Below are positions 21,427-29,719 of a DNA stretch of 64,000 bases, piece after piece. The translations under genes and the position numbers were made by a program. The notes under the pieces were generated by a model. It was given only the letters and a program-made list of their open reading frames with translations, had not been told where the DNA came from and did not search any database. How positions within the stretch are numbered: position 1 is the first letter of the stretch; the number at the start of each line of letters is the position of its first letter. Source of the DNA: Iamia sp. SCSIO 61187 (GTDB lineage Bacteria; Actinomycetota; Acidimicrobiia; Acidimicrobiales; Iamiaceae). The stretch is from contig NZ_CP050948.1 in assembly GCF_019443745.1 (NCBI RefSeq), positions 2,794,001-2,858,000 of the forward strand. Direction: 5' to 3'.

Positions 21427-22350
21427 TCAGCCCCCGCCGCCGAAGGCGTCCATGATGTTCAGGATCGCCGGACCCAGGACCACCACGAACAGCGCCGGGA
21501 ACACGCAGAACACCATGGGGATCAGCATCTTGACCGGGGCCTTCTGCGCCTTCTCCTCGGCCAGCTGCTTGCGCTTGAGGCGCATCTCCTCGGCCTGGGC
21601 CCGCAGGACCCGACCGATCGAGACGCCGAAGGTGTCGGCCTGGATGATCGCCAGCACGAAGGACCGGAGCTCGGGCACGTTGACCCGGTTCTCCATGTTG
21701 CGCATGGCGTCGACCCGTGAGGCGCCGGCGCGGACCTCGCCCAGCATGCGGGCGAACTCCTCGGTGAGCGGCCCCGGCACGGCGTCGACGCAGCGGTCGA
21801 GCGCCTGCTCGAAGCCGAGACCGGCCTCGACCGAGATGACGAGCAGGTCGAGGACGTCGGGGAGCTTGATGCGGATCTCGTGCTGGCGCTCCTCGACCTT
21901 GCGCTTGAGGACGGCGTCGGGCCCCTTCACCAGGACGAAGACGCCGATGGCGCCCGCGGCCAGGGTGAGCATCCCGCCCGGCTTCCACACGGCGAGGACG
22001 AAGAACAGCCACGGGACGGCGAGGACCTGCAGGACCACGCGCAGGGCCATGAAGCGGTCCCACGCCACCGTGTTGGTGTGCCCCAGCGATGCGAACATCG
22101 CCTTCGACTTCTCCATGTAGCCCATGGGCGTGAACCGCTTGCCCAGGCCCAGGAGACCGGTCAGCACGGGCTGGATCGCCCGCTCGCTGACCGGCTTCAG
22201 GAGCTCCTGGTCGCGGACGTTGGCGACCTCGTAGCCCTCGAGCTGGCGGAGCGAGGCCCGGACGGTGGCCTTCTCGTCGGCCTGGGACAAGACGTTGACG
22301 AGGCCGACGACGACGGCGACGAAGACGAGGGCGAGCCCGATGGTGAGCAT
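21427..22350 (-). CDS. tadC: Tad pilus platform protein TadC (type II secretion F family)
   Basis: A 307-aa inner-membrane protein that, with TadB, forms the platform on which the Flp pilus is assembled. It begins with a helix (LTIGLALVFVAVVVGLV), has a central pair of helices (VLQVLAVPWLFFVLAVW, LTLAAGAIGVFVLV) and a C-terminal helix (MLIPMVFCVFPALFVVVLGPAI). The T2SSF domain between them contains LPDVLDLLVISVEAGLGFEQALDR and ADTFGVSIGRVLRAQAEEMR, the recognisable repeats of GspF-like proteins. It lies 65 nt downstream of the tadB fusion gene and 7 nt upstream of the 482-aa membrane protein gene. Length and topology are typical for actinobacterial TadC. Confidence 0.9.
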   Translation of the reverse strand: MLTIGLALVFVAVVVGLVNVLSQADEKATVRASLRQLEGYEVANVRDQELLKPVSERAIQPVLTGLLGLGKRFTPMGYMEKSKAMFASLGHTNTVAWDRFMALRVVLQVLAVPWLFFVLAVWKPGGMLTLAAGAIGVFVLVKGPDAVLKRKVEERQHEIRIKLPDVLDLLVISVEAGLGFEQALDRCVDAVPGPLTEEFARMLGEVRAGASRVDAMRNMENRVNVPELRSFVLAIIQADTFGVSIGRVLRAQAEEMRLKRKQLAEEKAQKAPVKMLIPMVFCVFPALFVVVLGPAILNIMDAFGGGG

Positions 22351-22415
22351 GGTGGGTCCTCAGCTCTCGAGGGGGGCGGAAGGGTGGGCGGCGAGCACGG
22401 CGGGGGACGACACGG

Positions 22416-24344
22416 TCAGACCTCGATGGTGATGCACTTCTTCATCCACGCGAAGCCCACGAGGCACATGAACACGCCGGCGCCGAGGAGGATCTGGCCC
22501 AGGGTCTTGGAGAACAGGGGGGCCATGTAGCTGGGGTTCATGACGTACATGGCCAAGCCCAGGAGGAGGGGCATCAGGCCGAGGATGATGGCGCTCATCT
22601 TCCCCTCGGCGGTGAGGGTGGCGACGTCGCGGCGGAGGCGCTCCCGGTCGACCATGGTGTCGGCGACGGTCATGAGCAGCTCGGACAGGTTGCCGCCGAC
22701 CTCGCGCTGGATGCGGATGGCCATGATGGCCCACTCGAAGTCCTTGCTCTGGACCCGCTCGGCCGACGCCTCGAGGGCGTCCTCGAGCTCTCGTCCGAGG
22801 CGGGCCTCGGTCATGACCCGGCGGAGCTCCCGGCCCATGGGGCCGTCGACCTCGGCCGAGACGGCGTCGACGCCCTGGACGAGCGAGTAGCCGGCTCGCA
22901 GGGAGCCCGAGAGCAGCTGGAGCATGTCGGGCAGCTGGGTGTTGAACTGCTTCTGGCGCCGTCCGCCCAGGAAGTTGAGGATGGCCATCGGGAGCCCGAA
23001 GCCGAGCAGGGCGCCGAACAGCAGCCCCATGAGCCCCATGAGGACCAGGCCGAGGACGGTGACCACGAGGGCGCCGGCGACGTAGAAGAAGATCGCCTCG
23101 GCCGCCCGCAGCGGCAGGTCGGCCCGCTCCAGCTTCTTCTCGACCTTGACGAGCAGGCCCTGCTTGGCCGCGATCTCCTCGGTCAGCTCGACGGCACGCT
23201 GCACGAAGGCGGTCTGGGCCAGGCTGTCGTCGTCGACGAGGTCGGCGTGACCGGGTTCGGTGTACTGCTGGAGCATCCGGTCGAGGGAGTGGTCCTCCTT
23301 CGACGCGATGGTGGCGATGGCGACCACGGCGAGGACGACGGCGAGGCCGCCGACGCCGGCCACCACGATGAGACCGGCCGTGCCCCGGACGAACGAGGGC
23401 ACGAGGCTCTTGGATGCGGCGGGCGGGGCCAGGTTGGCCTGGCCTTCGGCGACGGCACCCGACACGAACGTGGTGGTCACGCTCTCGTTGCCGATGGTGA
23501 CCTCCAAGTCGGAGGCACCCTGGGAGCCGCTGCTGGCGAAGGTGATGCGGTACTGCTCGTCCAGCGACCGCTGGGTCTGGGTCAGGCCCTCCTCGAGGTC
23601 CTCCTCGCCGGGGGCGGGGATCACCGCACCGCCGACCCGATCGACCAGGGCGGTCAGGGAGTCGGTGTCGACCTGGTCGACGGCGTCGTAGGCGAGGGCG
23701 AACACGGCGGCGCCGGCCCGGGCCACGTCGGAGTAGGCCTCGCCCGCCTCGACCTCCGAGGCGTCGTCGTAGCCGTCGGTGATGAGGATGATGTTGGCCT
23801 GGAGGTCCTCGACCTCGGCGAACAGGGACGAGGCCTTGCGCAGGCCGTCCCACATCGCCGTCTTGCCGTCGGCCGGGGCGACGAGCTCGTCGGTCGCCTC
23901 GAGCAGCGTGCTCTTGTCGCTGGTGATCTCGGCGTAGACCTCGACCTCGGTGCCGAAGCCGACGATGCCCATGGCCTCGTCGCCCTCGAGCGCCTCGATC
24001 ATGGTGCGGAGCGTCTCCTGCGTCTTGCGCACGCCGCCGTTGCGGGCCATCGAGCGGGAGGTGTCCACGGCGACGACCATCGCCGTCTCGACGCCGGCGG
24101 CCGACAGCGGCTGCGGCGGCTCGTGCTCGCGCTCCTGGCCACCCTCGCGGATCGTGGCGTTGGTGACGGCCTCGCGGTCGCCGGTCCAGATGACGTCGAC
24201 GTGGACGGCGTCGGGGTCGGTGGCGTCGACCTGGCGCACGCTGAGCGGCGACATGTCGGCCTCCTGGCCCACGACGGCGGGGCCGACGGCGACGATCAGG
24301 AGGGCGACGAAGATGGCGGCCAGGCCGCCGAGGCGCCGGGTCAT
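22416..24344 (-). CDS. tadB: Fusion of a von Willebrand A domain with TadB (T2SSF pilus platform protein)
   Basis: A 642-aa protein, about twice the length of a plain TadB. Residues 1-26 look like a signal peptide or N-terminal anchor. Residues about 87-255 form a VWA domain with a complete metal-ion site: D94-T-S96-R-S98, T162 and D190 (LITDGYDD). A helix at about 320-347 precedes the TadB half, which has hydrophobic helices near 415-460 and the T2SSF signatures LPDMLQLLSGSLRAGYSLVQGV and EVGGNLSELLMTVADTM, ending in a terminal helix. The VWA domain is predicted to lie outside the cytoplasm, where it could bind a pilin or adhesin through a metal ion. The ATG at 24344 overlaps the tadA stop by ATGA, so the two are translationally coupled; the open frame to 25838 runs inside tadA and is shadow. 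Confidence 0.88.
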   Translation of the reverse strand: MTRRLGGLAAIFVALLIVAVGPAVVGQEADMSPLSVRQVDATDPDAVHVDVIWTGDREAVTNATIREGGQEREHEPPQPLSAAGVETAMVVAVDTSRSMARNGGVRKTQETLRTMIEALEGDEAMGIVGFGTEVEVYAEITSDKSTLLEATDELVAPADGKTAMWDGLRKASSLFAEVEDLQANIILITDGYDDASEVEAGEAYSDVARAGAAVFALAYDAVDQVDTDSLTALVDRVGGAVIPAPGEEDLEEGLTQTQRSLDEQYRITFASSGSQGASDLEVTIGNESVTTTFVSGAVAEGQANLAPPAASKSLVPSFVRGTAGLIVVAGVGGLAVVLAVVAIATIASKEDHSLDRMLQQYTEPGHADLVDDDSLAQTAFVQRAVELTEEIAAKQGLLVKVEKKLERADLPLRAAEAIFFYVAGALVVTVLGLVLMGLMGLLFGALLGFGLPMAILNFLGGRRQKQFNTQLPDMLQLLSGSLRAGYSLVQGVDAVSAEVDGPMGRELRRVMTEARLGRELEDALEASAERVQSKDFEWAIMAIRIQREVGGNLSELLMTVADTMVDRERLRRDVATLTAEGKMSAIILGLMPLLLGLAMYVMNPSYMAPLFSKTLGQILLGAGVFMCLVGFAWMKKCITIEV

Positions 24345-25708
24345 CGGGCACCGCCGGCGCGCCGGGCGAACTGCTCGGGCTGGAACACCTCGGGTCCGAG
24401 GCGGATCCCGAGGTCCTGGAGCTTCTCGGCGAAGCGGGGCCGGGTGCCGGTGGCCTTGAGGTGGCCCCGGAAGCGGCCGTGCTCGTCGACGCCCATCCCG
24501 TAGTCGAACATGAAGATGTCCTGCATCACGATGGTGTCGCCCTCCATGCCCTGGACCTCGGCGATGCTGACGACGCGACGGGTGCCGTCGCGGAGCCGGC
24601 CGATCTGGACCACGGCGTCGACGGCCGAGGCCACCTGGTGGCGGATGGCGGCGATGGGCAGGTCGTAGCCGGCCATGAGGACGAGGGTCTCGAGGCGGGC
24701 CATGCAGTCCCGCGCCGTGTTGGCGTGGATGGTGGTGAGCGAGCCGTCGTGGCCCGTGTTCATGGCCTGGAGCATGTCGAGGGCCTCGCCACCACGGCAC
24801 TCGCCGACGACGATGCGGTCGGGGCGCATGCGGAGGGTGTTCTTGACGAGGTCGCGGATGGTGATGGCGCCCTTGCCCTCGATGTTCGGGGGCCGGGCCT
24901 CGAGGGCGAGCACGTGCTCCTGGTGGAGCTGGAGCTCCTTGGCGTCCTCGACGGTCACGATGCGCTCGTCGCCGGGGATGAACGACGAGAGCACGTTGAG
25001 CATCGTCGTCTTGCCGGTGCCGGTACCGCCCGACACGATGATGTTGAGCTTGCCGAGCACCATGGCCTGCAGGAAGCGGGCCGAGCTGGCCGACAGGGTG
25101 CCGAACCGGATCAGGTCGTCGATCTGGAACGGGTCCTTGGAGAACTTCCGGATGGTGAGGAACGGCCCGCCGATGGCGAGCGGGTGGATCACCGCGTTGA
25201 CGCGGGAGCCGTCGGGGAGGCGGGCGTCGCAGAGGGGCGTCGACTCGTCGATGCGCCGACCCACCTGGGCGACGATCTTGTCGATGATCCGGCGCAGGTG
25301 CTGGTCGTCGACGAAGGTGGCGTTGGTCTTCTCGACCTTGCCCTTGCGCTCCACGAACACCATGTCCGGCCCGTTGACCATGACCTCGGTGATCTCGTCG
25401 GAGCGCAGGAGGCGGTCGATGGGCCCGTAGCCGAGGATGTCGTCGGAGACGTCCTGGATGAGCTGGGCCTTGTCGGCCGCCGAGAGGGGCGCCCGCTCCT
25501 GGGCCAGGGCGGCGTGGAGCTGCTCGTGCACCCGGCGACGGAGGTCGTCCTCGGTGAGCCGCTTGTCGTACAGGATCGGCCCGAGCTCGTCGATCAGGTG
25601 GTGGTGGATCTTCTGCCGCAGCTCGTCGATGACCGGGTCCCGGCGCTTCGCCGCGGTGAGACCCGCGGACTGCGGGTTGGCTTCGTGGAGGCGCTTGTAG
25701 AGGGACAT
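24341..25708 (-). CDS. tadA: Tad pilus assembly ATPase TadA/CpaF
   Basis: The cytoplasmic hexameric ATPase that powers Flp pilus extension (and, in some systems, retraction). The 455-aa protein has an N-terminal helical domain (DELRQKIHHHLIDELGP), the GYGPIDRLLRSDEITEVMVNG segment typical of TadA, Walker A GGTGTGKTT, an Asp box with VTVEDAKELQL, Walker B region RPDRIVVGECRGGEAL and the His box SLTTIHANTARD. All motifs of secretion ATPases are present. The gene precedes the VWA-tadB gene with a 4-nt overlap. A 167-nt spacer with a very stable hairpin separates it from cpaE upstream, so it may have a separate promoter; none is clear by eye. Confidence 0.95.
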   Translation of the reverse strand: MSLYKRLHEANPQSAGLTAAKRRDPVIDELRQKIHHHLIDELGPILYDKRLTEDDLRRRVHEQLHAALAQERAPLSAADKAQLIQDVSDDILGYGPIDRLLRSDEITEVMVNGPDMVFVERKGKVEKTNATFVDDQHLRRIIDKIVAQVGRRIDESTPLCDARLPDGSRVNAVIHPLAIGGPFLTIRKFSKDPFQIDDLIRFGTLSASSARFLQAMVLGKLNIIVSGGTGTGKTTMLNVLSSFIPGDERIVTVEDAKELQLHQEHVLALEARPPNIEGKGAITIRDLVKNTLRMRPDRIVVGECRGGEALDMLQAMNTGHDGSLTTIHANTARDCMARLETLVLMAGYDLPIAAIRHQVASAVDAVVQIGRLRDGTRRVVSIAEVQGMEGDTIVMQDIFMFDYGMGVDEHGRFRGHLKATGTRPRFAEKLQDLGIRLGPEVFQPEQFARRAGGAR

Positions 25709-25796
25709 CGAGGGTCCATCGGCGCGCCCGAACCCATGTTGAGATCACCCGAGAAGGTTCACCCTGCGTGGTGCCGGCACACGTCCCCCCAACGAC

Positions 25797-25845
25797 GAAC
25801 TCGGTGGGGGACGTGCCCCTGCGGGGCAAGTCCCCCACCGAGTTC
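25797..25845 (-). terminator. Very stable 23-bp intergenic stem-loop between cpaE and tadA
   Basis: The arms at 25797-25819 and 25823-25845 match at 22 of 23 positions and are separated by 3 nt (TGC). In the cpaE direction the stem opens with GAACTCGGTGGGGGAC. It lies 30 nt after the cpaE stop and about 90 nt before the tadA start. It may terminate or attenuate transcription between the two halves of the pilus cluster, or be a REP-like mobile palindrome. Confidence 0.65.
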
Positions 25846-25875
25846 GGCGGGCTCGCGGACGTCGAGCGGGTCGCG

Positions 25876-27135
25876 CTAGCGACGGCCCTTCTTGCCGCTG
25901 GGGGCGGGGATGTAGCGGTCGGCGAGGGTCTCGAAGGCCTTGGCGATCGACGAGCGGGGGGCGTCGATGACGACCGGGGTGCTCTTGTTGATCGACTGCG
26001 GGACGACGATGTCGCTCGGCAGCTGGGTCTCGGCCTTGATCTGCAGCGTCCGCTCCACCTCGCTGACGTCGAGGCGCACCTTGGTGTTGGCCCGGTTCAG
26101 GACCAGGTGGATCTTCGAGGTCGGGGTGTCGAGCATCCGCATGGTCTGCAGCCCGATCTTCACGTTCTTGATGTTGGGGATGTCCATCCCCGCCACCAGC
26201 AGGATCTCGTCGGAGTCCTCGATCAGGGTCAGCACCTTGTCGTCGAAGTAGGACGGGGTGTCGACGATGATGTACTTCGCCACGCTCCGCAGCCCGGCGA
26301 TGATGCTGCGGATGTGCTCGGCGGTGATCTGGTCGGCGAAGGCGGGCTCGAGCGGGGCGGGCAGCACCTTGAGGCCCGACGGGGGGTGCGTGACGAGGAG
26401 GTTCGTCAAGAACCCGGAGTCGAGCCGGTCGATCGAGTTCACGGCATCGACGATCGTGTGCTGGGGCGCCAGCTTGAGCATCACCGCCACGTCCCCGAAC
26501 TGCAGGTCGCAGTCGACGAGGGCGACGGTCTCGGTGGTCCGCATGGCCAGGGCCACGGCCAGGTTGGTGGCGACGACGGACTTGCCGGCGCCTCCCTTGG
26601 TCGAGAAGACGGTGATGACCCGACCGCCCTCGCCGGGGTCGCCGTCATCGCCGATGATCGGCGGCAGGGTCCGACCGAGCGACCCGACCGACTCGGCCAC
26701 CCGGCGGCAGGCCTCCTGCAGCTGGGCGGTGTCGACGGGGGCGGCCAGCACGTCCTTCACGCCGGAGCGGATGGCCTGCTGGAACACGTCGGTGGACAGC
26801 TCCTCGGCCACCAGCACGGCCCCCACCTCGGGGCGGGGCTGGAGGACGGCGGCGAGGGTGGAGAGGTTGTACGGGTCGGCGCAGGACGGGCCGAGGACGA
26901 CGACGGTCGGGATGCCGGACAGCTGGGCGGCGAAGTCGTCGAAGTGCTCGAAGTCGAGCACCCCGGACCCCAGCTGCATCGCCAGCCGCGCCCGGGCCGA
27001 CGGCTCGGACTCCACCACGGCGACGTGGAGGGGTGGGGTTGGGTTGGACGATGACGCGCTCACCTGGTGTGAAGCCTCCAGGGACCTGTGATCCCAGCTC
27101 CCGCTCGAACTGCCGTCGACAAGGTAACTCGTCAT
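25876..27135 (-). CDS. cpaE: Tad pilus localisation ATPase TadZ/CpaE (MinD/ParA family)
   Basis: A 419-aa protein of the TadZ/CpaE group, which directs the Tad machinery to its cellular site. Residues about 35-160 form an atypical receiver-like domain (VAVVESEPSARARLAMQL to GVKDVLAAPVDTAQLQEA) with an acidic pocket only partly kept. The C-terminal half is a MinD-like ATPase: deviant Walker A FSTKGGAGKSVVATNLAVAL, switch I LVDCDLQFGDVAVML, switch II KYIIVDTPSYFDD and a C-terminal LVLNRANTKVRLD motif. It lies 7 nt after the cpaB stop. The first 35 residues are Ser-rich and probably disordered. The end of the gene is followed by a long hairpin. Confidence 0.92.
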   Translation of the reverse strand: MTSYLVDGSSSGSWDHRSLEASHQVSASSSNPTPPLHVAVVESEPSARARLAMQLGSGVLDFEHFDDFAAQLSGIPTVVVLGPSCADPYNLSTLAAVLQPRPEVGAVLVAEELSTDVFQQAIRSGVKDVLAAPVDTAQLQEACRRVAESVGSLGRTLPPIIGDDGDPGEGGRVITVFSTKGGAGKSVVATNLAVALAMRTTETVALVDCDLQFGDVAVMLKLAPQHTIVDAVNSIDRLDSGFLTNLLVTHPPSGLKVLPAPLEPAFADQITAEHIRSIIAGLRSVAKYIIVDTPSYFDDKVLTLIEDSDEILLVAGMDIPNIKNVKIGLQTMRMLDTPTSKIHLVLNRANTKVRLDVSEVERTLQIKAETQLPSDIVVPQSINKSTPVVIDAPRSSIAKAFETLADRYIPAPSGKKGRR

Positions 27136-27142
27136 CTTCGAC

Positions 27143-28066
27143 TCACTCGCCTCCGGGACCGTCCGGGCCGTACGGCGTGAGCGCGTCCGGGTCCTCGGCA
27201 GCGAACGGCTCCGTCGGGTCGATGACCTCCTGGGGCACGGGCTCGTAGTCCCGGGGCACCAGCGTCAGGTAGAAGCGCTCGGGCTCGATGGAGGCCACCA
27301 CCTGGGCGGCCCGGGCGGGCACGATCAGGGTGATCAGGCCGGAGCTCAGGGCGGGCTCGGCGGCGACGGCCTCGCCCTCGGCGGCCGTGGTGGCCTCGCC
27401 GGGGAGCTGCACGGGCGTCTGGTCGATGGCCAGGATCTGGACCTTCTGGTAGATGTAACGCGCCTGGCTCCCGAACAGGACGTCGTCGCCGTAGAGGCAG
27501 TCGGCGCCGGAGCTCGGCTCGGTCGCCTCGTCGGCGGGCTGCTCGGGGGCCGGGGTGCTCCCGTCGTTGAGCCCGTCGCCCGCCAGCTCGCAGACCTGGG
27601 TGGCCATGATGTTCACGAAGTCGCCGGGCTGCAGCAGGCCGGCGACGCCGCGCACCTGGTCGACCTGGATCGTGATGGCGACCTGGTCCTCGTCGTTGAT
27701 CTTCTCGAGCCGGTCCGAGAAGGTCGTCTGGACCGTGCTCGGGTCGGCGAACATGTCGGTCGTGACGACCTGGTTCACGGCCAGGTCGCCGACGGCGACC
27801 TTGCCGGCGATGTCGTCGAGGCTGCGGATGGCGTTCTCCGGCCAGAAGCGCTTCGGGATCTCGTCCTCGGCCACGAGCGTGCTGGCCGAGGCCTCCTCGC
27901 CGTAGGTGCCCTTGGGCACCGTCTGCTTGACGACGAAGACCTTGACGCGCTCGGCGTCACCGAAGGCCTCGTCCTTCACGGAGCTCACGTAGCCGTAGAT
28001 CAGGAACACGGCCATGGCGCCGACGGCCAGGGCGGCGATGGTGATGAGGGTGCGGCGAGAGCCCAC
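27143..28066 (-). CDS. cpaB: Flp pilus assembly protein CpaB/RcpC
   Basis: A membrane-anchored, mostly extracytoplasmic protein of 307 aa. An N-terminal helix (RTLITIAALAVGAMAVFLIYGYV) is followed by an SAF-like domain with VVKQTVPKGTYGEEA and then the RcpC core (VAITIQVDQVRGVAGLLQPGDFVNIMA), and a segment GLITLIVPARAAQVVASI. In proteobacteria CpaB works with the secretin; actinobacteria have none, so its role here is uncertain. The GTG at 28066 is preferred because AAGGGGA lies about 5 nt upstream; an in-frame GTG at 28114 would add 16 residues. It has a cysteine pair (VCELAG, DCLYG) in a Pro/Glu-rich insert. It is the first gene of the Tad cluster; no clear promoter hexamers are visible in the spacer after rpsA. 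Confidence 0.88.
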   Translation of the reverse strand: MGSRRTLITIAALAVGAMAVFLIYGYVSSVKDEAFGDAERVKVFVVKQTVPKGTYGEEASASTLVAEDEIPKRFWPENAIRSLDDIAGKVAVGDLAVNQVVTTDMFADPSTVQTTFSDRLEKINDEDQVAITIQVDQVRGVAGLLQPGDFVNIMATQVCELAGDGLNDGSTPAPEQPADEATEPSSGADCLYGDDVLFGSQARYIYQKVQILAIDQTPVQLPGEATTAAEGEAVAAEPALSSGLITLIVPARAAQVVASIEPERFYLTLVPRDYEPVPQEVIDPTEPFAAEDPDALTPYGPDGPGGE

Positions 28067-28203
28067 GGGGTTCCCCTTGTCGTGAATCGCGGAGCTGGTG
28101 GTGGCGGTCGCCACCCATCCGTGGGTGACCTGTCGGCGGCGCAGGCCGTCCTGACAAGGGTTTCGGGACAGAACTTCCGTCGGGCGGGCGGGGCCGGGCG
28201 CGA

Positions 28204-28233
28204 CGACGGCGCCGGGATGTCCCGGCGCCGTCG
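28204..28233 (-). terminator. rpsA transcription terminator hairpin
   Basis: CGACGGCGCCGGGA (28204-28217) and TCCCGGCGCCGTCG (28220-28233) are perfect 14-bp inverted repeats with a 2-nt spacer, starting 22 nt after the rpsA stop on the minus strand. Short outer arms CTTCCG and CGGAAG flank it. No U-tract follows, as is usual in high-GC actinobacteria. Confidence 0.65.
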
Positions 28234-28255
28234 GCGGAAGGTCTGCCGGCTGGGG

Positions 28256-29617
28256 TCAGGCCGGGTCGGTGGGCTCCTCGGCCGGAGCGGCCACGGCCTC
28301 GCCCTCGACGAGCGGCGGCTCCTCGGTGGGCACGGGGGCCTCGCCGGTGGCGAAGCCCTGCTCGGCCTCGTAGCTGGCCCAGGCCTCCTCGACGGCGGGG
28401 TCCTCGGCCCACTCGGTGCCGATGTAGTTGCCCTCGTTGTCGTAGGCGTGCTCGCCGAAGTGCTCCTGGTACTCGGCCGAGACGACACCGCCCTCGGCGG
28501 CCTGCTTGATCGACAGGCTGATGCGCCGCCGCTGCAGGTCGAGGTCGATGATCTTCACCCACAGCTCCTCGCCGGGGGTGACGACCTGCTCGGGGAGGTC
28601 GACGTGGTGGGCCGACATCTCCGAGATGTGGACCAGGCCCTCGATGCCGTCGCCCACCTGGACGAAGGCGCCGAAGGGCACCAGCTTGGTGACCCGGCCG
28701 TAGACCAGCTCGCCCACGCGGTGCGAGGTGGCGAACTCCTGCCACGGGTCCTGCTGGGTGGCCTTGAGCGAGAGGCTGATGCGCTCGCGGTCGCGGTCGA
28801 CGTCGAGCACCTGGACCGACACCTCGTCGCCGACGGCGACGACGGAGCCGGGGTGGTCGACGTGCTTCCAGGACAGCTCCGAGACGTGGATCAGGCCGTC
28901 CATGCCGCCCAGGTCGACGAAGGCACCGAAGTTCACGACGCTCGACACCACGCCCTTGCGGACCTCGCCGGGCTTGAGGTTGTCGAGGAACTCCTCGCGC
29001 TGCTCCTTCTGGGTCTCCTCGAGCCAGGCCCGGCGGGAGAGGACGACGTTGTTGCGGTTCTTGTCGAGCTCGATGATCTTGGCCGTGAGCTCCTTGCCGA
29101 CGTAGGGCTGGAGGTCGCGCACCCGGCGCAGCTCGACGAGGGAGGCGGGGAGGAAGCCGCGGAGGCCGATGTCGATGATGAGGCCGCCCTTGACGACCTC
29201 GATGACCGGGCCGGTGACGACGCCGTCGCGCTCCTTGGTGGCCTCGATGTCGCCCCAGGCCCGCTCGTACTGGGCCCGCTTCTTGGACAGGACCAGGCGG
29301 CCGTCCTTGTCCTCCTTGGTGAGGACCAGGGCCTCGAGCTCCTCGCCCAGGCTGACGATCTCGGCCGGGTCGACGTCGTTGCGGATCGACAGCTCGCGGG
29401 CCGGGATGACGCCCTCGGTCTTGTAGCCGATGTCGAGGAGGACCTCGTCCTTGTCGACCTTGACCACCTTGCCCTCGACGATCTGGCCGTCCTCGACGCT
29501 GACCATCGACGCATCGATGGCGGCGTCGAAGTCGATGTCGAGGTCGTCGAAGGCGATCGTGCGGGGCACGTACTCGTCTTCGTCGGCGGGGGTGAGGGTG
29601 GCGGTCTGGTCGGACAC
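28256..29617 (-). CDS. rpsA: 30S ribosomal protein S1
   Basis: S1 binds mRNA on the small ribosomal subunit. The 453-aa protein has four S1 RNA-binding domains at about residues 44-113, 131-196, 217-286 and 303-372; the third and fourth carry the strong motif 'V.FGAFV' (SVVNFGAFVDLGGMDGLIH, LVPFGAFVQVGDGIEGLVH). This is the four-domain actinobacterial form rather than the six-domain proteobacterial one. An acidic, Pro/Glu/Ala-rich tail of about 80 residues follows. The start is a GTG at 29617 with a purine-rich GAGAAGAG upstream. In actinobacteria rpsA usually lies between polA and coaE; here a Tad pilus cluster and a sensor pair lie between it and coaE. Confidence 0.96.
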   Translation of the reverse strand: MSDQTATLTPADEDEYVPRTIAFDDLDIDFDAAIDASMVSVEDGQIVEGKVVKVDKDEVLLDIGYKTEGVIPARELSIRNDVDPAEIVSLGEELEALVLTKEDKDGRLVLSKKRAQYERAWGDIEATKERDGVVTGPVIEVVKGGLIIDIGLRGFLPASLVELRRVRDLQPYVGKELTAKIIELDKNRNNVVLSRRAWLEETQKEQREEFLDNLKPGEVRKGVVSSVVNFGAFVDLGGMDGLIHVSELSWKHVDHPGSVVAVGDEVSVQVLDVDRDRERISLSLKATQQDPWQEFATSHRVGELVYGRVTKLVPFGAFVQVGDGIEGLVHISEMSAHHVDLPEQVVTPGEELWVKIIDLDLQRRRISLSIKQAAEGGVVSAEYQEHFGEHAYDNEGNYIGTEWAEDPAVEEAWASYEAEQGFATGEAPVPTEEPPLVEGEAVAAPAEEPTDPA

Positions 29618-29690
29618 TGAGGGTGCTCTTCTCGGAGGGACAGGAGTCGATGGACAAGATGGGCGGCCGTCGGTCGGCGCACCACGAGCA

Positions 29691-29704
29691 CGCCCGATCG
29701 GGCG
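29691..29704. promoter_or_regulatory. 14-bp perfect palindrome between the methyltransferase gene and rpsA
   Basis: CGCCCGATCGGGCG is a perfect palindrome 16 nt after the methyltransferase stop and about 75 nt upstream of rpsA. It could be a protein-binding site for rpsA control or a weak terminator of the upstream gene (at most a 5-bp stem). Confidence 0.35.
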
Positions 29705-29719
29705 CACGGAGGGACAACG

